Assembly (NCBI GenBank): GCA_028290765.1
Contig: JAQGJF010000523.1
Span: 1 to 5,306 of the forward strand
Direction of reading: 5' to 3'
DNA: 5,306 bases
Source: Tardiphaga sp.
GTDB taxonomy: Bacteria; Pseudomonadota; Alphaproteobacteria; Rhizobiales; Xanthobacteraceae
The notes beneath the pieces were generated by a model. The model saw only the letters and a list, made by a program, of their open reading frames with translations, was not told the DNA's origin and did no database searches. Made by a program: the position numbers and the translations under genes. This document shows positions 1 to 5,306 of this stretch, one piece after another (position 1 is the stretch's first letter; every line of letters starts with the position of its first letter).

Positions 1-1953
1 GACCATGGCATAGCTGGCATAGAGCTGCACCCGATCTGATTTCAGGTTGATCTCGGCCTCGATGCCCTGGCGGCGGGTCGATCCGACGTTCTGGAAATAG
101 CCGAAGCCCTGCAGCACCGGGCTCGGGATGGCGAGGATGTCGTCGCTGTTGGTCGAGCGGAACGCCCCGAGCTTCCAGCCCACCGTGCCGATGCTCAGAT
201 CCCGGCTGCCGCGCAGGCCGGCTTCGAAGGTGCGCGACACCACCTGCTTGAGCGGCGGATCCGAGACCAGGAAGGCGGCGACGATGCACGGGTGCGCCGG
301 GTCGGCGCATCCCAGTTCCAGCGGCGTCGGCGCGCGATTGGCTTCGGAATAGCCGGCATAGGCGGTCAGTCCGGGGGTGATCTTGTAGGTGCCGCCGATG
401 ATCGGGTTGAAGCGATCGAAGGTCTGGTTGCCATTCAGCGCACTGCCGATCTGGTCCTCCAGCGTGATACGGGCATGGTTGAACCGACCACCGGCGGTAA
501 GCGAAAACGCATTGGTGACGTCGAACGTATCCATCGCGTAGAGCCCGGTATAGGTATTGGTGGTGCGCAGCGCGACCGGGCCGATCGACACCGGATCGCC
601 GGATTGTCCGAGAAATATCCCGCTGCCGCTGACGACATAATTCGGGTTGATGGTGCCGAGCTCGGCGCTGGCGGTGAATTGGGTGACGCTGCGGTCGAGA
701 CTGGTCCCGACGACGAAGCGGTTGTCGTGGCCGAACAGCTGGTCGGTGTTGGTGGCCTGCAAGGTCAGGCCGGATGTCGTCGAATGGGTCGTCGTCCGGT
801 CGTTCTCACCGAGCACCGTGCCCGCAGCGAACGGATTGGCGAGTTGCGCACCGTTCAGGCCGTTCGCCGGCGTCGTGTCGTCGTTGAAGCAGAGCAGCGT
901 CGGGTCTGCGCCGCACGGCTGGGTGCCGGTCGGATTGCCGTCCTGAGTCTTGTGGTCGAATACCCGCAGATGCGCGTTGCCTTCGACGGTCCAGGTCGGC
1001 GTCGCCTCGACCTTGCCGGTCAGATTGACATAGCCGACCTTGTTGCTGGAGATCTGCGGCGTGGTGTAGGTGGCGCCGTAATACTGGTTGAGCAGTTCGA
1101 CCGGCACCGTCGCGGCGGCGCCGAAATTGTTCCTGGCGACGCCCATATTGAGGTGGAATTCGCTGACGTCGCTCTTGAACCCGACATCGCCATAGAAGCG
1201 GCGAACGGCGGATTCCGAGAAATTGCGAAAGCCGTTGTCACGCAGCCCCTCGAGCGCGCCATAGACCGCGAACTGGTCGACCTGCTTGCCCCATTGCATC
1301 GAGCCCTGCAGCCGGCCGAACGATCCGCCCATCACGTCGAGTTCGGCGCCGCGATAGCTGAAGCCGTCCTTCATCTGCACGTTGACGGCGCCGCCGAGCG
1401 CATTGAGGCCGAAGGCCGGATTGTTGGTCGCGATCGTGACCGAGCGGATCGCGGCGGTCGGGATCAAATCCCAGTTCACGGTGTCGCCGAAGGCTTCGTT
1501 GATACGCACGCCGTTCTGGTAGACCGCCAGTCCCTGCGGTGTGCCCGCGATCGGCGACGCGACGAAGCCGCGAAACTGGATGTCCGGCTGAAACGGGTTG
1601 CCCGAAACTTCGCTGAGGATGACACCCGGGACGTGTTTCTGCAGCGCATCGCCGATATTGAGCGATCCCGCGCCCTCGATCTGGTTGGAATCCACCGCAT
1701 TGACACTGGCCGGCACCTTGTCGACATCGACCTTCGGGCCGCCGGCCAGCGGCGTCGTGACATAGACCACGGGTATAGGCGGCTTGCGGCGGACGGTCGG
1801 CGTGCCCTCGGCGCGGCCGCGCTTGGTGCCGGTCGGCGTCTGGGAGACCACGACGGCCGGCAATTCCTGGGGATCAGCGGCGGTCTGGGCATAGGCGGTT
1901 TCGCTCAGGCCTAGGAGGCCGACCGAACCGATCAGGATTTTACGAATGCCCAT
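1..1953 (-). CDS. TonB-dependent outer-membrane receptor, 3' end cut by window edge
   Basis: I translated this frame by hand: it is open for 651 codons from the ATG at 1953 to base 1, with no stop, so the gene continues outside the window. Residues 1-22 form a signal peptide (basic MGIRK, hydrophobic core, AYA cleavage site). A TonB-box-like stretch, ELPAVVVSQT, lies at about 30-39, followed by a Pro/basic linker. The plug runs from about 80 to 200, with VPASVNAVDSNQI, IQFRGF (125-130), VYQNGVRINEAFGD (144-157) and LGGAVNVQ (186-193). The rest is beta-barrel with alternating aromatic strands and family-typical NRAPTPLELGC (539-549) and FEAGLRGS (576-583). Two cysteine pairs (347/355, 549/556) probably form loop disulfides. 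Such receptors usually have 750-850 residues, so the last 100-200 are missing. The start is supported by GGGAG at 1961-1965, seven bases upstream. The family is clear but the ligand is not. A siderophore, another metallophore or a carbohydrate are all possible. Confidence 0.95.
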   Translation of the reverse strand, partial: MGIRKILIGSVGLLGLSETAYAQTAADPQELPAVVVSQTPTGTKRGRAEGTPTVRRKPPIPVVYVTTPLAGGPKVDVDKVPASVNAVDSNQIEGAGSLNIGDALQKHVPGVILSEVSGNPFQPDIQFRGFVASPIAGTPQGLAVYQNGVRINEAFGDTVNWDLIPTAAIRSVTIATNNPAFGLNALGGAVNVQMKDGFSYRGAELDVMGGSFGRLQGSMQWGKQVDQFAVYGALEGLRDNGFRNFSESAVRRFYGDVGFKSDVSEFHLNMGVARNNFGAAATVPVELLNQYYGATYTTPQISSNKVGYVNLTGKVEATPTWTVEGNAHLRVFDHKTQDGNPTGTQPCGADPTLLCFNDDTTPANGLNGAQLANPFAAGTVLGENDRTTTHSTTSGLTLQATNTDQLFGHDNRFVVGTSLDRSVTQFTASAELGTINPNYVVSGSGIFLGQSGDPVSIGPVALRTTNTYTGLYAMDTFDVTNAFSLTAGGRFNHARITLEDQIGSALNGNQTFDRFNPIIGGTYKITPGLTAYAGYSEANRAPTPLELGCADPAHPCIVAAFLVSDPPLKQVVSRTFEAGLRGSRDLSIGTVGWKLGAFRSTNSDDILAIPSPVLQGFGYFQNVGSTRRQGIEAEINLKSDRVQLYASYAMV

Positions 1954-2023
1954 ACGCCCGCTCCCGTCCGCCTTGGGTGCCAAAGGATAGGGGGACCACG
2001 GCTGGTTGCGCCACCCGCAAAAC

Positions 2024-2046
2024 GCCCGACGGCTTGGGCATTTTTT
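2024..2046 (+). terminator. terminator-like hairpin on the plus strand, no gene in front of it
   Basis: GCCCGA (2024-2029) can pair with TTGGGC (2034-2039), one pair being G-U, around a CGGC loop. One A and six T follow (2041-2046). This has the form of a short intrinsic terminator reading rightwards. No rightward gene precedes it, since the receptor gene to its left runs the other way. It may stop antisense transcription or be accidental. Confidence 0.25.
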
Positions 2047-2056
2047 GACCGGACGC

Positions 2057-2071
2057 CGGGATAAAATCCCG
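2057..2071. promoter_or_regulatory. inverted repeat CGGGAT-N3-ATCCCG overlapping the putative -10
   Basis: CGGGAT AAA ATCCCG has perfect 6-bp arms around a 3-bp centre and sits over the candidate -10 of the receptor promoter. It could be an operator or a small hairpin near the start of the transcript. In the minus orientation no T-run follows it, so it is not an intrinsic terminator for the kinase gene. Confidence 0.3.
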
Positions 2072-2092
2072 AACGACTTCTCTCTCAGTCAA
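2061..2092 (-). promoter_or_regulatory. candidate promoter for the TonB-dependent receptor gene
   Basis: On the minus strand TTGACT (2092-2087) matches the -35 consensus in five of six positions. At an 18-bp spacing comes GATTTT (2068-2063), a poor -10 hexamer. Transcription would start about 100 bases before the receptor ATG and after the kinase stop at 2118, giving the receptor its own regulation. The weak -10 suggests either an activator-dependent promoter or a false match. Confidence 0.3.
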
Positions 2093-2102
2093 ATCGCATT
2101 TG
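2090..2102. promoter_or_regulatory. inverted repeat CAAAT-N3-ATTTG overlapping the putative -35
   Basis: The sequence CAAAT CGC ATTTG is a perfect 5-bp dyad with a 3-bp centre. It is AT-rich against a GC-rich background and overlaps the candidate -35 of the receptor gene by three bases. Its minus-strand context, TGCAAATGCGATTTGAC, loosely resembles palindromes bound by Fur/Mur-type metal regulators in alphaproteobacteria. I am judging that resemblance from memory. A binding site is plausible but unproven. Confidence 0.3.
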
Positions 2103-2117
2103 CATGGCGTGTATTCG

Positions 2118-3494
2118 CTAGGATTGGACGCCGTTCGGAACGATGGCCTCGACAATCACGCCGGCGTCCGTGGAGGTGACGGTCACCGAGCCGCCCAGCG
2201 CCATAACTCGTTCGCGCATGCCGATCAAGCCAAAACCGCTTCCGGAATCGGAGGCGAAGCCACTGCCATTGTCGCGTACCCGTACCAGCGCGGCTCCGGC
2301 GGCGCCTCGTTTGGACGGCAATGGCTGCTGAAAAGGCTCGATGGTCACATCGACGCGCGTCGCACCGGCGTGGCGAAAGACGTTGGTCAGGGCCTCCTGG
2401 ACCACGCGATAGATGGTGAGGTCCGAGGTGTCGCCGGTCTCGCCGAGCGACGGCGAGATCGTGGTTTCGATGACGACGTCCGGATGCGCCTCGCGCCACA
2501 GCCGCAGCAGCGCACCGAGTGCCTCGCGCAGCCCGAGCTCAATCAACCCGACGGGACGCAGCTTTTCGAGAATCCGCCGGTTGAATTGCTGCAGGGCATT
2601 GACCTGCTCCAGCATGGCGCTGCCGTGCTTTTTCAGCGCATCGATACTCGGCTCACGCGCCTCCGCCGTTCGCATCAGCGCGCCGGCATGCGCGCGCAGC
2701 GCAAACAGATAGGGGCCGAACTCGTCGTGCAATTCGCGGGCGATTTCCCTGCGCTCGACATCCTGCAAAGAGACGACCCGCTCCGCCAGGCGTCGTTTCT
2801 CCTCGACGGCCTCCCCCAGCACCGCCGCCAGATGGTTCAGCTTGGCGCAGATCGCCGCAAGTTCGGGCGAGCCGTCCGGCTCCACGCGCGTGTCATAGGC
2901 GCCGGCTTCGATGCGCGCCATGCCTTCGGCGAGCATCTGGAGCGGCGCCAGTGCCCGGTTTACCACCAGCATGGTGACCAGGAAAAGCACCACGGCAATG
3001 GCAGCGCCGACTTCGATCTGGGTGACGATGCCGTCCCAGATCTCGGCCATTTCGTCATTCGGATGCGACGTGATCAGCAGCGATTCCGATTTGCCGTTGA
3101 CGGTGATCGGAACCTTGACGACGGTCTGTTCCGGGTGAACCAGCGCGACGAACCAGGCCGGCGGCGCGCGCGTATCGTCGTTGCCATCCGAGGGCGCGGT
3201 GGATTCACGGTTCGTCCGCGCTGCCGCGGTTTCCCGCGTGATGCTGACGTGGCGCAGCCGGTTGATATCCTCGATGATCCTGCTCAGCCGCGCCTCCGGA
3301 TCCGGCGTGCCGTTGAGCCCGATCGCCAGGGTCGCGACGAATTCGCGTGCCAGCCGGACCACGCTTTGATCCTCGGCCTGCACCCGCGGCGCCGCCTCCA
3401 CCACCAGCCGCGCGATGTTGACGAAGAGCCCGAGCAGGAGAACGAGCGCCAAGAGCGTATTGAGCCGCGCCCGCAAGGATAGCTTTTGCCACAT
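2118..3494 (-). CDS. membrane sensor histidine kinase, NarL/UhpB type with MoxY-like architecture
   Basis: This 458-residue inner-membrane sensor autophosphorylates and should pass phosphate to the divergently encoded regulator at 3675. Membrane segments lie at about 13-33 and 161-180. They enclose a periplasmic domain of about 125 residues whose start and LRHVSI motif (80-85) resemble the LapD/MoxY N-terminal sensor domain. HAMP follows (about 181-234). The HisKA_3 dimerisation box is ERREIARELHDEFG with phosphoacceptor His256. The HATPase has an N box QEALTNVFRHA (366-376), a G1 box DNGSGF (408-413) and a G2 box GFGLIGMRERV (420-430). All key residues are present, so it should be active. 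The start is backed by a modest AGGG at 3504-3501, six bases upstream, and by the fit of the first membrane segment. Family relatives include MoxY and FlhS, which control methanol/formaldehyde genes. That role here is inferred from the fghA neighbour. The stop is TAG, 164 bp before the receptor start. Confidence 0.93.
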   Translation of the reverse strand: MWQKLSLRARLNTLLALVLLLGLFVNIARLVVEAAPRVQAEDQSVVRLAREFVATLAIGLNGTPDPEARLSRIIEDINRLRHVSITRETAAARTNRESTAPSDGNDDTRAPPAWFVALVHPEQTVVKVPITVNGKSESLLITSHPNDEMAEIWDGIVTQIEVGAAIAVVLFLVTMLVVNRALAPLQMLAEGMARIEAGAYDTRVEPDGSPELAAICAKLNHLAAVLGEAVEEKRRLAERVVSLQDVERREIARELHDEFGPYLFALRAHAGALMRTAEAREPSIDALKKHGSAMLEQVNALQQFNRRILEKLRPVGLIELGLREALGALLRLWREAHPDVVIETTISPSLGETGDTSDLTIYRVVQEALTNVFRHAGATRVDVTIEPFQQPLPSKRGAAGAALVRVRDNGSGFASDSGSGFGLIGMRERVMALGGSVTVTSTDAGVIVEAIVPNGVQS

Positions 3495-3525
3495 CGCTTG
3501 CCCTATCGTGACGCCACCTCTGGGG

Positions 3526-3543
3526 CGCTGCCCAAAAGCAGCG
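3526..3543. promoter_or_regulatory. GC-rich inverted repeat abutting the regulator promoter
   Basis: CGCTGC CCAAAA GCAGCG has perfect 6-bp arms with a 6-base centre and ends exactly where the -35 TTGACA begins. It lies between the divergent kinase and regulator genes. This is the normal position for an operator bound by a LuxR/NarL-type regulator acting on its own promoter. In kinase mRNA it would form a leader hairpin. Its function is inferred from position and symmetry. Confidence 0.4.
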
Positions 3544-3572
3544 TTGACAGATAAAAAGAGCGGCTATCTAAT
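3544..3572 (+). promoter_or_regulatory. near-consensus sigma70 promoter for the response regulator (and probably fghA)
   Basis: TTGACA (3544-3549) is a perfect -35 hexamer. After exactly 17 bp comes TCTAAT (3567-3572), five of six matches to the -10 consensus. The stretch is clearly AT-richer than the surrounding coding DNA. The expected transcript start near 3579 leaves a leader of about 95 bases before the regulator ATG at 3675. Matches this good are uncommon in GC-rich alphaproteobacteria and suggest strong, basal transcription. Confidence 0.7.
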
Positions 3573-3674
3573 TGAACCTTACAGCATTTTTGCTTCGTTA
3601 CGGGAAGCGGGAAAGCGCAAGATGCGGGGAGTGAAGCTGTTGCCGTCGGTCGTCGTCCAACCGGTGCGCTACCC

Positions 3675-4295
3675 ATGCGCATCCTGATCGTTGACGATCA
3701 TGCCATCGTCGTTTCCGGCTGCCGCGCCTTGCTGGCGGCGGAGCCGGATATCGAGATGCTGGAAGCATCCGATGCCGAAAGCGGCGAGCAGGTGTTTCTG
3801 GCCGAGCAGCCGGACGTCTGCATTCTCGACATCAATCTGCCGGGCGTCTCGGGTTTTGAATTGGCGCGGCGAATGCTCGCCCACGCGGCAAGTGCGCGCA
3901 TCATCATGTTCAGCATGAACGACGATCCGGTGTTCGCGGTGCGTGCGATCGAAACCGGCGCCAAAGGTTATGTGTCCAAATCGGGCGATCCCCACGACCT
4001 CGTCGAGGCGATCCGCGAAGTCGGCAAAGGTGGTGTCTATCTGCCGTCGTCGATCGCGCGAAACATCGCCTTCGCGGGACGGTCGCTGGCCAATAGCCCG
4101 CTGGCGAAACTGACGACGCGCGAGATCGAAATATTGCGACTGCTCGGCGCCGGCAAAAGCCTGACCGAGATCGCCTGGATGATCCAGGTCTCCTACAAGA
4201 CCATCGCCAACACCTCTTCTGCCATGCGCCAGAAGCTGGGCGTCCGCAGTTCCGCCGAACTGGTGCGGCTGGCGATCGAAAACCGCCTGACGTGA
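3675..4295 (+). CDS. two-component response regulator, NarL/LuxR (MoxX-like) family
   Basis: This 206-residue cytoplasmic DNA-binding regulator is the likely partner of the divergent kinase. The receiver domain (1 to about 118) has the acidic pair Asp7-Asp8 in ILIVDDH, phosphoacceptor Asp52 in CILDINLPG, the switch residue Ser80 and Lys102 in VSKSG. A LuxR-type helix-turn-helix fills about 144-206: LTTREIEILRLLGAGKS, then recognition helix VSYKTIANTSSAMRQKLGV. Length is typical for the family. The ATG at 3675 is chosen because the receiver's first strand begins there and no in-frame ATG or GTG lies close upstream. A good ribosome binding site is missing in front of it, which is odd given the strong promoter at 3544-3572. 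fghA follows 59 bp downstream on the same strand, with no terminator between, so the two probably form an operon. MoxX and FlhR are related regulators of methanol/formaldehyde oxidation. The targets here are inferred. Confidence 0.94.
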   Translation: MRILIVDDHAIVVSGCRALLAAEPDIEMLEASDAESGEQVFLAEQPDVCILDINLPGVSGFELARRMLAHAASARIIMFSMNDDPVFAVRAIETGAKGYVSKSGDPHDLVEAIREVGKGGVYLPSSIARNIAFAGRSLANSPLAKLTTREIEILRLLGAGKSLTEIAWMIQVSYKTIANTSSAMRQKLGVRSSAELVRLAIENRLT

Positions 4296-4340
4296 CCGTA
4301 GACGCCGTCGTAACAATGTGATCCGTGGAGCTCCGGTCAG

Positions 4341-4346
4341 AAGGAG
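4341..4346 (+). promoter_or_regulatory. strong Shine-Dalgarno site that fixes the fghA start
   Basis: AAGGAG lies eight bases before the ATG at 4355, a near-ideal ribosome binding site. An in-frame GTG at 4325 would add ten residues (MELRSEGDGP) but would place this site inside the coding region. The ATG is therefore the preferred start. Confidence 0.8.
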
Positions 4347-4354
4347 ACGGTCCG

Positions 4355-5203
4355 ATGTCAACGATTGAAAAGGTATCCGCCAACAAATCGCATGGCGGAA
4401 CGCAATGGGTCTACAAACACCAGAGCCAGGCCACCGGAACCGGCATGACCTTTTCGGTTTTCGTTCCGCCGCAGCCAGGCGGCACGAAACTGCCGGTGGT
4501 CTGGTATCTGTCCGGCCTGACCTGCACCCATGCCAATGTCACCGAGAAAGGCGAATTCCGCAAAGCCTGCGCCGAATTGGGGCTGATCTTCGTCGCCCCC
4601 GACACCAGCCCGCGCGGCGAAGGCGTGCCGGGCGATCCGGCCAATGCCTATGATTTCGGATTGGGCGCCGGGTTCTATGTCGATGCCACGCAGGAGCCCT
4701 ACGCGCGCCATTACCGGATGTGGAGTTACGTGACGGAAGAACTCCCCGGCGTGATCGCCGAACATTTTCCCGCCGACATGGACCGGCAGTCGGTGATGGG
4801 GCATTCGATGGGTGGACATGGCGCGCTGACCGTCGCCTTGCGCAACCCCGATCGGTACAAGGCGGCCAGCGCGTTTTCGCCGATCGTGGCGCCGTCGCAG
4901 GTGCCGTGGGGCCAGAAGGCGCTCAGTGGATATCTCGGCGACGACAAGCAGGCCTGGCGTTCCCATGATGCGGTGGCGCTGATCGAGGGTGGCGCCCGGT
5001 TTTCCGGGCTTCTGGTCGATGTCGGCGATGCCGATCCGTTCCTCACCGAACAATTGCGCCCGCAACTGCTGCAGGCCGCCTGCGAGAAAGCGAAGATTCC
5101 CCTCACCTTGCGCAACCAGCCGGGCTACGACCACAGCTACTATTTCATCTCCACCTTCATGGAAGATCATTTGCGCTGGCACGCCGCGCGATTGAAGGGA
5201 TGA
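4355..5203 (+). CDS. fghA: S-formylglutathione hydrolase
   Basis: This cytoplasmic esterase hydrolyses S-formylglutathione to formate and glutathione. It acts after glutathione-dependent formaldehyde dehydrogenase in formaldehyde detoxification and C1 oxidation. From the ATG at 4355 it has 282 residues, the usual length for the family (FghA, FrmB, human esterase D). It is an alpha/beta hydrolase. Nucleophile Ser151 sits in GHSMGGHG (149-156), Asp227 in DADPFL and His260 in GYDHSYYF. Other family signatures are YLSGLTCTHAN (51-61) with the conserved near-active-site Cys57, APDTSPRGEGVPGD (81-94) and the aromatic GAGFYVDAT segment (105-112). All catalytic residues are intact. It probably shares the promoter of the regulator gene upstream, and no convincing promoter is seen in the 59-bp gap. 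The formaldehyde dehydrogenase and any methanol dehydrogenase genes are not in the window and may lie to the right. Confidence in function is high. Confidence 0.96.
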   Translation: MSTIEKVSANKSHGGTQWVYKHQSQATGTGMTFSVFVPPQPGGTKLPVVWYLSGLTCTHANVTEKGEFRKACAELGLIFVAPDTSPRGEGVPGDPANAYDFGLGAGFYVDATQEPYARHYRMWSYVTEELPGVIAEHFPADMDRQSVMGHSMGGHGALTVALRNPDRYKAASAFSPIVAPSQVPWGQKALSGYLGDDKQAWRSHDAVALIEGGARFSGLLVDVGDADPFLTEQLRPQLLQAACEKAKIPLTLRNQPGYDHSYYFISTFMEDHLRWHAARLKG

Positions 5204-5250
5204 GGAGCACGAGCGTGGTGCAGTGAGTTCGCACACAAATTCTCCGCGAG

Positions 5251-5280
5251 TCGTCCCTGCGAACGCAGGGACCCATAACC
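5251..5280. repeat. short palindromic intergenic repeat (Bradyrhizobium-like)
   Basis: GTCCCTGCG (5253-5261) and CGCAGGGAC (5264-5272) are perfect 9-bp inverted arms separated by AA. Folded, this gives an 8-bp stem with a GAAC loop. The arms plus the following CCATAACC match from memory a short palindromic sequence scattered between genes in Bradyrhizobium genomes. It lies about 50 bp after the fghA stop and could protect the mRNA 3' end or hinder read-through. No T-run follows, so it is not a classical intrinsic terminator. Only one copy is in the window. Confidence 0.55.
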
Positions 5281-5306
5281 CCTGGCCTTGAAAGTGAAAA
5301 AAGGCA

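Noticed and set aside
292..1914. A 540-codon plus-strand open frame antisense to the receptor
   Set aside because: Its translation is Arg/Gly/Ala-rich with no domain signal. The opposite strand encodes a clear receptor with signal peptide, plug and barrel motifs, so this is a GC-bias shadow.
2715..2747. Unusual H-box sequence HDEFGPYL in the kinase, where many relatives have Gln after the Gly
   Set aside because: The phosphoacceptor His and adjacent acidic residue are intact, and from memory this variant is common in MoxY-like kinases, so it is not a defect.
2100..3482. A 460-codon plus-strand open frame antisense to the histidine kinase
   Set aside because: It mirrors the kinase gene almost exactly, has low-complexity Arg/Asp/Gln-rich composition and no recognisable domain.
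3592..3608. GCTTC-N7-GAAGC inverted repeat in the regulator leader
   Set aside because: The arms are only 5 bp and it has no clear relation to promoter or ribosome site. This is expected by chance.
4327..4334. GGAGCTCC palindrome between the regulator and fghA
   Set aside because: An isolated 8-bp palindrome without promoter context. The adjacent Shine-Dalgarno site and ATG explain the region.
3669..4361. A 230-codon minus-strand open frame antisense to the response regulator
   Set aside because: It is a shadow of the receiver/LuxR-type gene, with no domain or start-site support.
4358..5236. A 292-codon minus-strand open frame antisense to fghA
   Set aside because: The plus strand carries every catalytic motif of S-formylglutathione hydrolase and a strong ribosome binding site. 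The antisense product resembles nothing.

Overview
The window looks like chromosomal DNA from a GC-rich alphaproteobacterium. Bradyrhizobium or a close relative (Nitrobacteraceae) is the best guess. This rests on the strong G/C third-position codon preference, on long antisense shadow frames opposite every gene, and on a short palindromic intergenic element at the right end that resembles repeats I associate with that group. No database was consulted.

Layout, left to right. Bases 1-1953 (minus strand) hold a TonB-dependent outer-membrane receptor. It has signal peptide, TonB-box region, plug and most of the barrel, but its C-terminus lies beyond the window. A 164-bp gap (1954-2117) carries its leader and a candidate promoter with two small inverted repeats. 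Bases 2118-3494 (minus) encode a membrane histidine kinase of the NarL/UhpB type with a MoxY-like architecture. A 180-bp divergent intergenic region (3495-3674) contains an almost perfect sigma70 promoter abutting a GC-rich inverted repeat. Bases 3675-4295 (plus) encode the matching LuxR/NarL-type response regulator. Bases 4355-5203 (plus) encode S-formylglutathione hydrolase (fghA). The last 103 bp contain a palindromic repeat and no gene.

How the parts may work together. The kinase and regulator are divergently transcribed and almost certainly form one two-component system. The regulator and fghA are co-directional, 59 bp apart with no terminator between them, so they are probably co-transcribed. 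FghA is the second enzyme of glutathione-dependent formaldehyde oxidation. Kinase/regulator pairs of this type (MoxY/MoxX, FlhS/FlhR) control methanol and formaldehyde oxidation genes in Paracoccus and relatives. The most economical reading is a C1-metabolism regulatory locus. The adjacent receptor then raises the possibility of uptake of a metal or metallophore needed by that pathway, for example lanthanides for XoxF-type methanol dehydrogenase. That last step is inference from neighbourhood only, because no methanol dehydrogenase gene is in the window.
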